From contig OU612074.1 in NCBI GenBank assembly GCA_914767715.1, positions 22,428,062-22,492,061 on the forward strand: 64,000 nucleotides of DNA, given 5' to 3'. Made by a program: the position numbers and the translations under genes. Shown one piece after another: positions 1 to 12,548 of the stretch; the stretch's first letter is position 1; every line of letters starts with the position of its first letter. This stretch comes from Membranipora membranacea. Taxonomy: Eukaryota; Bryozoa; Gymnolaemata; Cheilostomatida; Membraniporidae. The notes under the pieces are model-generated. The model was not told the DNA's origin, made no database searches, and saw only the letters and a program-made list of their open reading frames with translations.

Positions 1-299
1 ATTTGTGTAGCGAATTTAAGTTTTCCCTGCTATAGGTGCTAGGTGATTATTTGGTTGTTGCCGGGTTATCTAGTTGATTACATTCTAACATTCAAGCTTT
101 GATAACTCAATAAATATCGTTGTGAAACAGCCTGCAAGCATCACAAAATATCTAAACTTCGCGTGCACGATGAAATTCAGTCTGAGCCATTCATCAATAC
201 AAAATCACTGCTGTCACTGCATATCTCATGCTGATTTTCTACATTGTTGTTATTGAGACACTTTGTTGAGAATATCTTCGTCTTTTATATACATAGTCA

Positions 300-2404
300 A
301 TGTCTTTCGCTGGGATTTTCAACAAACGAGAAACCATCCAACTTGAAGGTACGGTGTATAAAAATGTTACTCAAGTGAGGTCCTCAATGCACTGTGCTGT
401 ACTCTGTCTCAACGAACCTTGCTCTTCCTTCTCATTTGATCAGGTAAGTGCCAGTTTGTTCTGGGGAGGAAAACTAGGAAAGAGAAATCATTCATAATAG
501 ATCATTGACCTCAAATCTCCATTTTACATCGAATGACACCTTCCAATAATGTTTGCATAGAAAATGTAAGTGTTTGATATTAACTGAGGTAAAAACAGTG
601 TAGGTCAGATATATTATCGGACGCTTATCTGTTTTTAATTTTAAACAAACATACCTGACTCTTGGTTAAAAATGTTATATAGCTGCTAAATCTTCGAATT
701 AGATTAATGTTATAAGTGTTTGCACAGAAAGGATCTGGTAGAAATATTTGCTCTAGAAGGAAATCATACTAGTCAGAATGTGAAACAATAATTTAACAAG
801 GTACCTAATTGGTTTAATTGAAAATTAAATTTCTGACGTGTGTCATAATAAAAAAAACATTGCCTATTAGTATGCAACTTTACATTTATTAACAATATTG
901 AATTTACAGTAATATATCCTGCTGTTTTTCTTTGGGGTTAGAAAAGTAATAAATGTGGACTTTCATGGTTTGAAGTACAACTGATTACAGATCTAACTGG
1001 AGTAGCAGGTGCTGATGTAGAGATTTATGACCAAGGTAGGATTGTTATGTGTCTCAATTTAAAAACAATAATATCAAATGATATCAATTTTAAACAATAA
1101 AACATATTCGTTATTATTGATCGTTGTGACTGAAACTAACAAGTAAGCTCTAGTTTTACTGATGGAAATAAAAATCTAAAGGAGTATATTGTCAAATCAA
1201 ATTATCAATAATTAAAATTGATGGAGTCAAGTCCGATTTTAAACTTATACCAGATCATATAAATCTAATCTAATTTTGATATCATAACTTCTTCAAATTA
1301 ACAAAAAAAATCTTCCCGCTGAGAGCAAGAGCACTATGATAACGACAACCAAACCTCAACTGCAGTTTTCATTCTAGCCAGAAAGATAAATAGAGTTTTG
1401 TTAAAAGAAACTGGGATGTTAGGTGAAACAGTAAAATCAATTTCATTTTCCAGCTAGAAGTGAAAATTTATCAAAAGCTTTATCAATCTTGTAAAAACGG
1501 TGGATCAATATACACAAATTGATTTTAAAAATTAAAATGTGATATGATCAGCACAGATTACCGGGAAAATATTGTTAAGAAATCTGTGTTTCTGGATGAA
1601 TAGCATTATTCAAGGTTTGACCTTCCATTTTTACTTTTTGAGTTTTGTACCTTTTAGTATTTGTGTATTAAATAACTGATGTTTGTGACTTCATTCATTC
1701 ATTTATGTTTCTGGATGTAGAGCATGTGTCAAAATGTTATCTTATTTTATTTTTCCTTTTTGAAGTTACCCCTTGTGATGATCACTGGGTATGGAATCCC
1801 TTCCGGAATACTTGTGTAATGGCAGACATCACTAATGTTAATTACACGACTGCTCAAGACACGTGTAGAGAGCTGAATGGCTGGCTGGTTATACTGGACA
1901 GTGATGAGGCAGTACTTTGGATGAAAACACTGAGAAATAATAATGCAGGTAGGTAGGGATGTGTTTATATACTGACCCAATGGATACAATAGAGCAAGGG
2001 CCAAGCGATTAATTTCTTTTCGAGAGTCCCATATGTCTCCCATAGCAGACAAAATGTTTTGTTTACGTTTTATGCGAGATGATCGAAAATTGAATTGGAA
2101 AAGTAAGTCAAGTAATTTGAAAAGCACAATACAGGTAAAACATTTCAGTCCATGGTTTCAATATCAATGATATTGAACTGTAGGCTGGATGGCTGAGAAC
2201 GTGATGAGAGTGGGAGCTAAAGAGACAAGTCCAGGTGTTTGGATGTGGGATAACGGTGAAACCGCTGCACTTGGCCTTGATAAGTTTGCAGACGGTGAGC
2301 CTAACGATACTGGTGATGTCATACAGATGTACAGAGATGGAACATGGGATGATGTTGACTACCACGCTACATACGGCTTCATCTGTGAGCGTAATATCAG
2401 ATAG
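300..2404 (+). CDS. Apple/PAN-like plus C-type lectin domain protein (5' end uncertain)
   Basis: Four exons read well: 300..443, 942..1035, 1766..1948 and 2184..2404 (stop TAG), with phases 0, 1, 1 and canonical GT/AG ends. Exons 1-2 give an apple/PAN-like module with spaced cysteines (SSMHCAVLCLNEPCSSF). Exons 3-4 give a C-type lectin domain: an opening PCDDHWVWNPFRNTC, the helix Cys in TCREL, an EPN motif (EPND) that in this family goes with Ca-dependent mannose-type sugar binding, a WDD where WND is usual, and the closing FICE. The cysteine normally found just after WND is absent (DVDYHATYGFICE), so one of the two conserved disulfides cannot form as usual. An AG (TACATAG) lies directly before the first ATG and no signal peptide is seen. 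An upstream secretion exon outside the window is therefore likely, and the ATG at 300 may be internal. AATAAA at about 2606 could serve as poly(A) signal. Probably a secreted or surface lectin. Confidence 0.8.
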
Positions 2405-3978
2405 ATTCGTGAGAGTCTGTCCAATAAGCATAACCTACAAGTGTCGATGTGTAAATTAATCTCGAAACTATTCTTGGACTATTAATTATTTTATTGTTTA
2501 TACAAAGTTTTTATGTCACTTTTGTTTACCCTCAAATACTGTCATTTTACAATAGAAACCTTATGTCTCCCTTATTATTAACGTTCAATATTCAAAAAGC
2601 CATAGAATAAACATGTATGGTCATACAAGTTTGTTTTTGACGATATAGATTACAGCTTTTAAAAATGTGAATTCAACATCAAGCTGATAATTGTTTGAAC
2701 TTATACCCCTTCACAGATACCTAGGATATAGGAAATTTCGAACTGATAAATATTATGAATTGTACACCAACTTTCTAGGGTACAGAAGACCAAACCATTT
2801 TAAGGTATATCAATAGCAAATCAAACCCTGAAATGACATGATTCTTACATAATCAGGAAAATTCAATACGATGCACAAAGGATAATATATTTCAGAGTCG
2901 GTCTCCAAAAAGCGTGGTTGAAGAGCTGTCTGCTCTGTGGTGGTACATAGCACCCTGTTATTGATCTGATAGTGTAGCATGTTCTCTTGTTATGTCTTTA
3001 ATATTCTCGTTTGTGATATGAGGATTATTTTATTAAAGTTTCAAAAAAAAGTTTTAGCTATTAGTTGTGGTTGAATAGGAAACTTGTGGCATCTAAGAAA
3101 AAAGATTAAGATATGTAAGATTATGTATGCTGCATAATATGGTAGGGAGAGATCAATTGGAGTTGTTTCTCCTCAGCGGGTATAGAAAAATAAAACATTA
3201 AGATGAGTAATTTTATCTGATTGTGGGGATTATTTGTGAGATCAGTGTGATGTTATTCAGGGTATCGCATGAATTTATATTATTAAAAAATAAAACAAAT
3301 AAGTTAAAAGTAAATGGGCTGGTATTGATAAAATGTCGAATTTCTGCTAGTTTATATTAAATTAAAAAAGTTCCATTTCCAAAATGAGTCAGATAGGATA
3401 AAAAAACCAACATTTTGCAATCTTGTTTTGACATAAAATAATGTCGCTTATAAGGAATGGTCGGGCAAATATAAACATTTTTATTATAATTAGAATTTTC
3501 TCATTCAAGACAGCATGAGAATGATGCAGATATATAATACAGGCCCAGATTGGCCGACGCTAATTACACACACACTATCCAGGATTCCTAAAAATTCACT
3601 GCTCATAAACGGTTTTCACTGCTCTGAGTTTTTATCTCTCGCTTGATCCAGTTTGCCTGCCTTCAGGGTTGCTCCTCTTTCACTGATCAGCCACAAGAGG
3701 ATGAGGTTACTGTCATTGAAGGCAAACTAAAACAAATTTGTGGTTTGATATATCACTGGCATGGTGCTTCCACAAAGCTTTGCAGTCAGAATTCACCCTC
3801 TCTCATTGCGTTCCAAAAGAAATAATAGAAGCCGGCCCAGAGCATACTCGTCAAACCTGTAAATACAAATGTGAATCTAGAACCTCAAACACACTGCCAC
3901 CTTCTGTGTGTGCTACTTTCAAAATTATTTTTACATTATCTTGATATGTACAGCCCAAGTAATAACCAAGGCATTCTT
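2405..3978. other. AT-rich stretch without a recognised gene
   Basis: 3' flank of the lectin gene and 3' flank of the converging Mab-21 gene. Poly(A)-signal-like AATAAA occurs near 2606. A short inverted motif (GTTTGCCTGCCTTCA near 3650, TGAAGGCAAAC near 3716) is present. No coding signal is seen. Confidence 0.6.
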
Positions 3979-6900
3979 TCAGACAAAGATATTTATATTG
4001 AAAGAAATAAACAGACCAGCAAATCCTGTGAATACTACTGCCAATGCCTTCATATTGATGAATTGCCTCTCAAAGTTTTCTTGAATAGCTAGAGTTGGTC
4101 TCCTTTTTATTTCAGCCAATAAGCTTGCAGCTCTAATGAAGTCAGTATCCTTATATCTGCTGCCAGCCAGCATGTTTCTGTCCCTGTAATAAGTAACAAA
4201 CAATTCATAAAAAGGAGTCCTAATGCATTATCTGGTTTGTGATGTTTTGGCTTTGCTATTGTCGCCTGAAAATCTTTCAAAAATAAGTTATTGCTAGGGT
4301 TTTCTATCTAACTCGCCAACATTCTTTTTAATCTTTTCAAAACACCGAACCTTATGACTTGCACACATGTATTTTATTTTGAATATTGGAAAAAATGGGA
4401 TATGTAAGAGATTTGATTTTAATTTCTCTATCTAAATTGTTGATTTAAAACCCTATCAAACATGGTCAACCATGGCACATTTAGCACTCTCGATGCTGAC
4501 TCAACAGCTGACATCCAACCCATGAAGCAACACTTACCTTTTTGAATAGTTAACATAACCCGGAATTCATCTCTCTTGGCAAATTTGAAATCAGTAATAG
4601 GTCTATTACCTCACATAATTTTGGAAATTTCTTATATCATACAATTTGAAAGTTGTTCACAGTGTTTAAGACTTTGTTTGAGGCTGCTCTTTTGTATCAC
4701 ATCTTATCCTCCATATTTTATTCTATCATGTGAGCGATTTTCAGCTTTAGAATCCAAATATTGAGGTAGTTATGGCCTCTCAAACTTCCAGGGTGATTGC
4801 CTTCAATCGGCATTGGGTATAAGCGGATGTCACAACCATATACATGTGACATAGACATGAGTTATTAGTTAATACACTAATAATCACAAAGATAAGATGA
4901 TGATCAAAATTCAGACCTGGGTGGGAATCGAACCCGGGTCCCCATACCTATAGGAACGATGCTACCATCACGCCACTTGGACCAACTAGGTTAGCTGGTT
5001 GTGACGTACCCTAGGGATTGCCAGCTGATTCTTACTGCCGATAAATTGCCGTCACCTTGGAAGTTTGAGAGGCCATAACCTCCTCAATATTTGGATTCTA
5101 AAGCTGAAAATCGTTCACATGATAGAATAAAATATGCAGAATAAGATGTGATACAAAAGAGCAGCCTCAAACAAAGTCTTTAAGTGCCATGCATGATTCT
5201 TGTTTGTCAATGATACATCGCAAAAATACCTTATGAAAAAGTTCGGCAGATTTCTTTGCTTGACTGCTGTTTTGTATAAACGCAGCATCCTCATGAAAAC
5301 ATAATCCAGCGTTTTATTCCCTTTGATAGTGTACAAGTCTAGTTTAGTTTCCTATTAAAACAATAAGATTGATTTTATTAGGAGGTCATAATGTGAAAAA
5401 CTTCATGGACTTTCTGGGTTTTGTGGGTTAAATTGCAAGTGTTGTCTCTGTCCGAGGACTGAGAAATATCAGTGCCTTAAGGGCGCGGCCGCCGTATTTG
5501 GGGCCAAGTTGCTCTCAGTTTGCAGGCAGGTCGGAGTACGCCTGGGGTCTCAGCTGAATGAGCATACACATCTGATTCTACAATTTGTCTGAAGTTATAG
5601 GTTAAGTCCTGCTGCGGTCTACTGGCACTGTGCTCTTAGATTGTTTCAAAACTAACAATAATATTTTATAATTCTGTAAGAATTGTTTTAGGCCTTATAA
5701 AAATTGGTTTTTAACTTTTTAATCACTTGAGAGATAAGATGCTTGCTTTATTGTAATGTGTTTCATACCACAATCGCCAGATAAAAAAGCCTATTGCGAA
5801 TATGGTGTGAAATCTGCAGATGGCGCTACTTTCTTCTTTAAATCTTTTTCGCAGGGAACCGATGTCATTATTCTGTGTCTGAAGAGAAATATCCACTGTA
5901 AACAACTGATATACAAAGTATGATACTATCAGCTCCAACCTCTACATACCTCTTCTGCCATCCAAAGGAATATAGTCTTTAGGTGATACGTTCTCAGAAC
6001 TGGATTTTCTTTCCGCTTCTTTGCAAGTTCACAGAGGCATCCGTACTGAAAATATAACACAACGTCACATGTCATGAATTGTATTGTTAATAATAGTGCT
6101 GAATTCATAAGACAACAAGGTGATGTTCCTATTTTTAAGAAGGGTGTTGATATTAAACTAATATCGCATATTGATACACAACTACAATTTTTCATGAAGG
6201 CCTATTCGGGTAATAAGATAAGTGTGAGCACCTTGTTACATTGAACGTTTTCACTTGTTTATCAAAGTCATGTGTCTGAATTCTATAATCTTAATACTAT
6301 ATGAAACTGATGCTTTGTTACCAGGGAATGCTGGCCAGTATCAAGGTGTCTAGAGTATGAGTGAAGAATTTCATGTCAAAAGCTTGGCTAGCAGAATATC
6401 AATATCCAAGCTTGTGTATGGGGAAGGTCTGGTGAGAATGTGTAATAATCTGCAACTGGTGTAACTGTAGCAGTAAACCTTATTTGCTACTGTTATGAAA
6501 ACACCCATATTGGCACTATTAACTACTCACATTGTGGAAGCACATGTCAAATATTCCCTGGGGTCTCATCTTGTACTTGATGAGAAACTTAAGGATTACA
6601 AATACCAGTTTCAGCGCCTTCTTATCTTTGTGATAGTGAAACAAGTCTGCTTCTGCAGAAGCGAATGTGAACCTCCAATCAAATTCATGATTATGGCCTC
6701 CTTGGATATCAGTGCCTAGAATTGACAAAAGAAAATGAATACACTTTAAAGCTCTTGTATGATGTTTAGCAGTTTCATATGTTTGCTAGGGTTCTATCTG
6801 ACGGCGATTCAGATTAAGGAAGTTTTTTTCTTCACATAATTCATTATTTTAGCATCTACAGTCGTGTATAGCACATTTTGCAATTTGCTATTGGAATGGC

Positions 6901-9900
6901 AAATTCTCTATCCCCTGATCACATGCTCATAATGTTTAATTAATAGCTGCTCACCCCTTGGTATCAATGGCATTCATGGTTGTTAAAGTACTGATAGTAT
7001 TTATGGTTTGTAAGCGGACAAATTAAGAAAGTGTCGGACAGTCTATTTAACTTAGCTAACAGAGCCTCATACCAAGTGCCTTTATAGCTAACAAACACAA
7101 CATCAGTCTTAGTTTTAACTGTCAGAGTGCAAGGTTGGACTTCTTGTTCTCAGTTTGTTGCTGTATATAAGTTAGAGAAATAGTGAAGAAAATTACATAT
7201 TAATAACGAAACGACCAATTTATAATGATAAATGTCATTGCAATTACATACATAGATAAAAGGTGGATCCAATTTGCCTGCATTCAAGTGGGAGAACAAC
7301 TTCTTATGCAGGCAAACCGGACCAAACTAGGTCTAATACTTACTTGCTCCACAAGGTTTGTGCACTAGATAACACCCTCTTGATGCTATACTCTCAGCGG
7401 TTTTCAAATCTAGACCACTTCTCTTACGTGTGACCCACTCAGCAGCTTCTACGGGCCATTGAGGGTATCTCAGAGCAAAGGCATAATCAACCTTGAAAAC
7501 ACAATGGAATGTCCCTAGTCTGCAGCAAAGCATTTGAACGGTGCTCAACTGTAAATTTGTTAATGATTAGGCATCTATACTACAATTTACTGTTTCAGTG
7601 TGGGCCGTGAATGCAGAACTCCACTATAGCGTAAACGTCTTCTACTCAGGCACGATGGCTTCTTTTAACACCAACCTAAGTGTGGGCTAATATTTACGAG
7701 TACACTATCAGTGATTAAAAATGACACAGCCGTTTCACTAAACTTCGAAGAATAATATTGAAAATAATAAACACCTCGTATATCTGCTTGCCGTTGGGAC
7801 CTAAAGTTGTCATCTTGAACGTGATGGCGGGGAAATGTTCCACTATTTCTGTATCTGGTACATCAGCTTTCTGTTTAGCTGTGAAGTAAACAGTAGCTTC
7901 CCTGGAGATGGCAGCAGCTGATAAAATATATCTGTTGGTATCTTGTTGCCGGACAAGACTACTTCTGATTATTGGATCCAGGATTGAATGCACCTTTTGA
8001 AAAAAACAATTGTTACTTAAATTATACCTAATTTTAATTTATACAGGATTAAAACTATCAATCAAATTGGTCGCTCATTTGGGTAGATATTGGGAACATA
8101 TTCACCAGAAGAAACAGACTCAACCCTTACAAATTAACATGACTGGAAAGAGTAACATGCAAAACAGGTGCCTCAACAAGTATTTCAATCAACCATGCCG
8201 AAACCGACCAAGATTTGACACAGATTGCCAATCAAATGCTAAGAGCGTTGTATATTTGATATCAACAGTCCTTTACTCAAATCTGCAAAACCACTATTGT
8301 AAGAGAAGTTTTACCTGATCTTCATCAAGAATGATCCAAGTGAACCCTTTTCCTCCAGCACAGGGTAGAAGGTTGTGAGATTGCACCTCTATTTGGCTCA
8401 GGAAGATATTCACATCAATGTCCTGTGTCATAACCGATTTTCTCTGCAGCGGATGCTTGTTACTGCCGAGTGAAGGAAAGAAACCGAAACCATCATCAGC
8501 ACTCCCAACCAGCTTATAGTCACACACTCCATGGTTCTCCTGAATCAAAGTCACATGGAAACATTAAAGGATTGACAAGTGACCAAGAAAGATAAATCAA
8601 TTTTTCGCTCATATTGTTTTGTGTCCGGCCAAGCAAAAGTGCTAAGAGAAAAACCAATGCCTAGTACATAGAGTGTCAGAGAGGGTGCTTTTTAAAATGT
8701 ATGCACTCATATTTAATATTGAATACCTGAAATCTTCGCATCTAGTAAGACACATATACCTGTTATCATATCATTAATCAACCATACATATAGTATTGAT
8801 GCTATCATAGTAAATGATTGGATGCATTCCTTCTCTAAAGCACAGTCAATGTCAAAATCTTCTGAACCAAATTTGTTTTACATCCAACAAAACCTGTTGG
8901 TCAGTGTGTAGCTATGAATTTATCTGGTTTACCAATGGAAAATGAGTCAACCTGCCTGATATACATTCTCACCTCATTTATCAAAGAGTTGCTCTGCTCG
9001 AGAGACAACTCGCACAACTCCATATAAGGCTCCATTGATATAAGCCTCCTCTTCAGGCCTACATACCCGCTACATCTTGGCCAGCATCGCCAGCCAATTG
9101 CAGTTAAAACAAAAAGAGAGACTGGAGCAAACAGGAACAGTATGAGGATGAGAGCATGCTGTAAACAATGAAAAAAATATTCATCAATCTATGGAGTAAG
9201 TGATGACTCAAATCTCAAAAACTCTCAAAAATAAACAAATTGTGTTTATTTTTCATATGAGAGAAATAGAAAGTATAAAAATAGATCTTGCGCTGTAAGA
9301 AGTCTATTAAGATAGGCCAAGGAGCACTGAGTGCTTTCTAAACTTTGTCTCAAATCCTATGAAGTTGTCAGACCCGTTAAATCTTTCATATTAATGGGGG
9401 AAAAAACTATAAAAATGTGCAATTTTAGGGACTTGTTTAAAGACTTTGTTTTAGGCTGCTCTTTTGTATCACATCTTATTCTCCATATTTTATTCTATCG
9501 TGTGAGCGATTTTCAGCTTTAGAATTCAAATATTGAGGAAGTTATGGCCTCTCAAACTTCCAAGGTGACGGCAATTTATCGGCAGCAAAAATCAGCCGGC
9601 AATCCCTAGGGTACGTCACAACCAGCTAAGTTGGTCCAAGTGGCGTGATGGTAGCGTCGTTGCCTATAGGTATGGGGACCCGGGTTCGATTCCCACCCAC
9701 GTCTGAATTTTGATCATCAACTATTATGTGATTATTAGTGTATTAACTAATAACTCATAATGTCTATGTCACATGTCTATGGTTGTGACATACCCCAGGG
9801 GAAACATCCGCTTATTCCCAATGCCGATTGAAGGCAATCACCCTGGAAGTTTGAGAGGCCATAACTTCCTCAATATTTGGATTCTAAAGCTGAAAATCGC

Positions 9901-10886
9901 TCACATGATAGAATAAAATATGGAGAATAAGATGTGATACAAAAGAGCAGCCTCAAACAAAGTCTTTAAACAAGTCCCTAAAATTGCAGCCACTATTGCG
10001 TTGCCCACCACCACATAGCTCTTGTTGTGAGTGGTAAGTTCTCAGAAGATGTTGCAACTATTTATCCCGTGCTGGTAATTTGTAGTAAATTGGTGGTTTC
10101 ATTTTAATAACCCAACACAAAGATGATCTGAACGCAATCAGCAAACCATGAGACTGAAAACTTACTGAGGTTGATATGCTGTCACTAGAGACTGAGAGTA
10201 TGATAAGTGATGTCATTACACTGATATACATGATGAGAGGAAGAGCGATGATCTTCAGGGCTACAGCTCTATAGATGTGAGGTAGTTTCTCTGCTCTCCG
10301 TGTAAACTCCGCTGCTAACTGGATCAGGCCAGTGAGCATCTGAAACGAATTCCTAAATGACTGTAATGGAATATGGCATGACCCATTCAACAAGCTTGAT
10401 ATACATTTTCATGAAGTTTGTAAATTTTTCCTGTAGCCAGGTTACAGGTTCGGGTCAAGAGGAAATTATGAGAGCTTCTATTTCGTAGGATTCATTCACA
10501 TATCATGTTAGATCGCAGGAATGAGGAGGATTCAGCATAAAAGAGCCTGATATCATTTATTTTCTTCTTGCCACTCTTCCTACCTGTCTGATGTTAGAAT
10601 TTCATGTGAAGATTGACAGTTGACCCATACAAGGCATCAGCGAATCAACTCAACACATTGAGATTGTTCATAAAAGTTCTTCAACACACTTTACCTTTGG
10701 ACTGGCTAGGGTAGTTGAGACTTTCTGGTATATTTTCTTTATCTCCTCCAAGTTCAGTTCACTGGTTCCACTTATCTCCATAAAAGGAAGATTTCTTGTC
10801 TTCATCTTCAAAGATATCCCACTTGATTTTATCAACAGCCCGTCGTGCACAACATGTGTCAACCCAAATGTATCCATGCTTAACAA
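3979..10886 (-). CDS. Membrane-anchored Mab-21 domain nucleotidyltransferase, cGAS-like receptor candidate
   Basis: Exons in transcript order: 10886..10695, 10339..10166, 9158..8973, 8539..8315, 7993..7775, 7491..7344, 6715..6531, 6045..5950, 5351..5230, 4183..3979. All splice phases agree, giving about 583 residues from the ATG at 10886 (the first exon is open a little further upstream, so the start is uncertain). Two hydrophobic helices lie at residues ~89-114 and ~123-145. The Mab-21 domain follows: LVGSADDG (~195-202), the pair DID (~224-226), PAITF, then EVDYAFALRYPQWP with the third acid (D~334). Later come EFDWRFTFASAE, TYHLKTIFLWMAEE, LPNFFI and a C-terminal helix near DFIRAASLLAEI. 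These are the hallmark blocks of Mab-21/cGAS proteins, and all three metal-binding acids expected of an active enzyme are present. The helical hairpin would leave the enzyme domain cytosolic. Inference: a cGAS-like innate sensor or other nucleotide second-messenger synthase; an inactive developmental Mab-21 role is less likely given the triad. Confidence 0.82.
4665..5184 (-). mobile_element. Foldback (MITE-like) element with tRNA-like core, copy 1
   Basis: Starts TTTAAGACTTTGTTTGAGGC and ends with its complement, with inverted arms of roughly 150 bp. Between the arms, on the minus strand, is a tRNA-like segment at about 4915-4985: A-box-like GTGGCGTGATGGTAGC and B-box GGTTCGATTCC. It lies in the last intron of the Mab-21 gene. 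Possible 4-bp flank duplication AGTG on both sides. Same family as 9419-9989 but in the opposite orientation. Non-coding. Confidence 0.8.
7271..7317. repeat. Small hairpin in intron
   Basis: Arms TTTGCCTGCAT and ATGCAGGCAAA around a ~25-nt loop, within the intron between Mab-21 exons 7491..7344 and 6715..6531. No function assigned. Confidence 0.5.
9419..9989 (+). mobile_element. Foldback (MITE-like) element with tRNA-like core, copy 2
   Basis: Fullest copy of the family. The left end GCAATTTTAGGGACTTG is repeated inverted at the right end, and the arms stay nearly identical through CTCTTTTGTATCACATCTTAT and AAACTTCCA. The core (about 9625-9705, plus strand) has an A-box-like GTGGCGTGATGGTAGC and B-box GGTTCGATTCC with normal tRNA spacing. 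It sits in the second Mab-21 intron, between exons 10339..10166 and 9158..8973, and points opposite to copy 1. Confidence 0.8.
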
Positions 10887-10907
10887 GCAATCAATCCAGC
10901 TGCTGCA

Positions 10908-12548
10908 ACTGTGTGGAAATGGCTGATTTAATTACTAATCCAGATTCTATAATACAATGTCACTAGTTCTGTATCATTAGCTAGACTCAATGATAATTCT
11001 TATGAGTCGACACAACAAACGGCGGGTAATACAATTATAGTTCCTTGTTATCAAGTTAACAGTTTATGACCTGGTGACCTGTAGACATAGTCATAGTTTA
11101 TCAAAACTTCATTAGCAATAACTCACTTAGATTGCGTAAGTGATATCAATTGTTGACTGTGTACACAAAACATCAATGACGCAACTATGTTACTACAGAC
11201 TAAATTACAAGATAAGAGCTATCCAATCAGCAGACAACAAACTTAAATTATATCTGGTTATGGGTAATATAATAGGGAATTTATGCCCATGCAAAAATTT
11301 GATAGCAGGTTTTCATCCTGTTATTATTTGAATCATATAAGGAAGCGTAGATTAGTGTAGTTAACTTTTTGATTGAATTAAAGCAGGAGTAAGTGTTTGC
11401 CAACTCGGCTCAGACACCCTATACACCGTACGGCCTGGGGAGAAGAGACACATGTGCATTTATATTAACAATGAAAACTTATTTTTGCATGCAATGCGAC
11501 TTCCCTATTTTTTACAAGTAGAGTGTACCACCAACTGTTTTCTCACGACTCACGAGTTTGTGATAGTAATACAATAAATCAATCAATCAATTTCGATATG
11601 ATCGAAGGAGCTAGATTTAAGGTCAGACGACATTTGCTCATCATATTCAACTCAATCCAGACCTAGAAAAACCGAAACGTAGCTAATATTAACTCTTTAA
11701 GCTTTGGAACAATTGTTTTCGTTCTGAGAATTCCAGCAGGAAGAGATACATTATGTTGTGTTATCTGTCACCCCTTTATTACACACAAAAAGTGAAGTCA
11801 GAAATTATATTAAAAAAGAGCAGTTTATAACTGATCAAAAAGTTGCTGGTTTCTTGTTCTGGACTTAGGCTGGTTGGGTCGGTGTTGATGTGGTGAGGTT
11901 TGAAAAGGGTCAGTATGCGCTGGTGGAGGTCGGTGTGGGTCAACAGCTCTATGACAAATGGACCACATAATGAATGAACCACAAGACGAATGGACCGCAA
12001 GACAAATGGATCACATGCAAATTTCACCACAAGACAAATGGACCACAACTGTACTATGTTGATGTCTACGAGATACTATATCCACTAGGTCTGAAACTTA
12101 TTACACATATTTATCAACACAGAATTAGTCTTTTGAGCAAAGAATTTCAGTAAAAGCTTTGAAAATGTCTACATATAGCTTTAATCAAGGAGTAACAGTT
12201 ACTCATTGCTTTAATATAAATGAAAAACAGATCTATTTTGGTAAGTCAAAAGCTTTTTCGGAGATTTCCTTTCGCTCTATGTACTAATTTTATGACATTG
12301 ACTATGAGTGTAAAGTGTCGGTCCTCTAAATATAGTTCATCGCCATCAGGTCCAGTTGTGGTCTAGTTTTTTGCCCTATTTGACCCTGGAAAATAAGGTA
12401 GCCCTTAGCTTGACAACCAGACAAAATGATCTTTACTAGTGGTACTGGCTGCATTGAGAAGTGATATTTTTGTTTGGGACACCAGGGTATCAATGGTACC
12501 ACTAATTGTAAAGAAAAACAAAATTTTTTTGGAAAATATTGGCATCAG
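10908..12548. other. No gene seen; short CAAATGGACCACA repeats
   Basis: Intergenic AT-rich DNA upstream of the Mab-21 gene. Around 11950-12050 the phrase ACAAATGGACCACA recurs four to five times in degenerate form. Simple AATCAATCAAT runs near 11575. No promoter motif can be assigned. Confidence 0.5.

Noticed and set aside
4915-4985. Functional tRNA gene (also 9625-9705 and 40490-40550)
   Set aside because: Internal promoter boxes are present but acceptor and anticodon stems do not pair; these are SINE-type tRNA derivatives.
5723-5938. Open frame on the minus strand between Mab-21 exons as an extra exon
   Set aside because: The flanking exons (ending 5950 and starting 5351) are both phase 0 and join to give the expected Mab-21 sequence; this frame adds nothing family-like.
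7491-7545. Longer form of the Mab-21 exon starting at 7548
   Set aside because: The acceptor at 7491 (TTTTCAAG) gives EVDYAFALRYPQWP directly after IYE and fits the family; the longer form inserts 19 unrelated residues.
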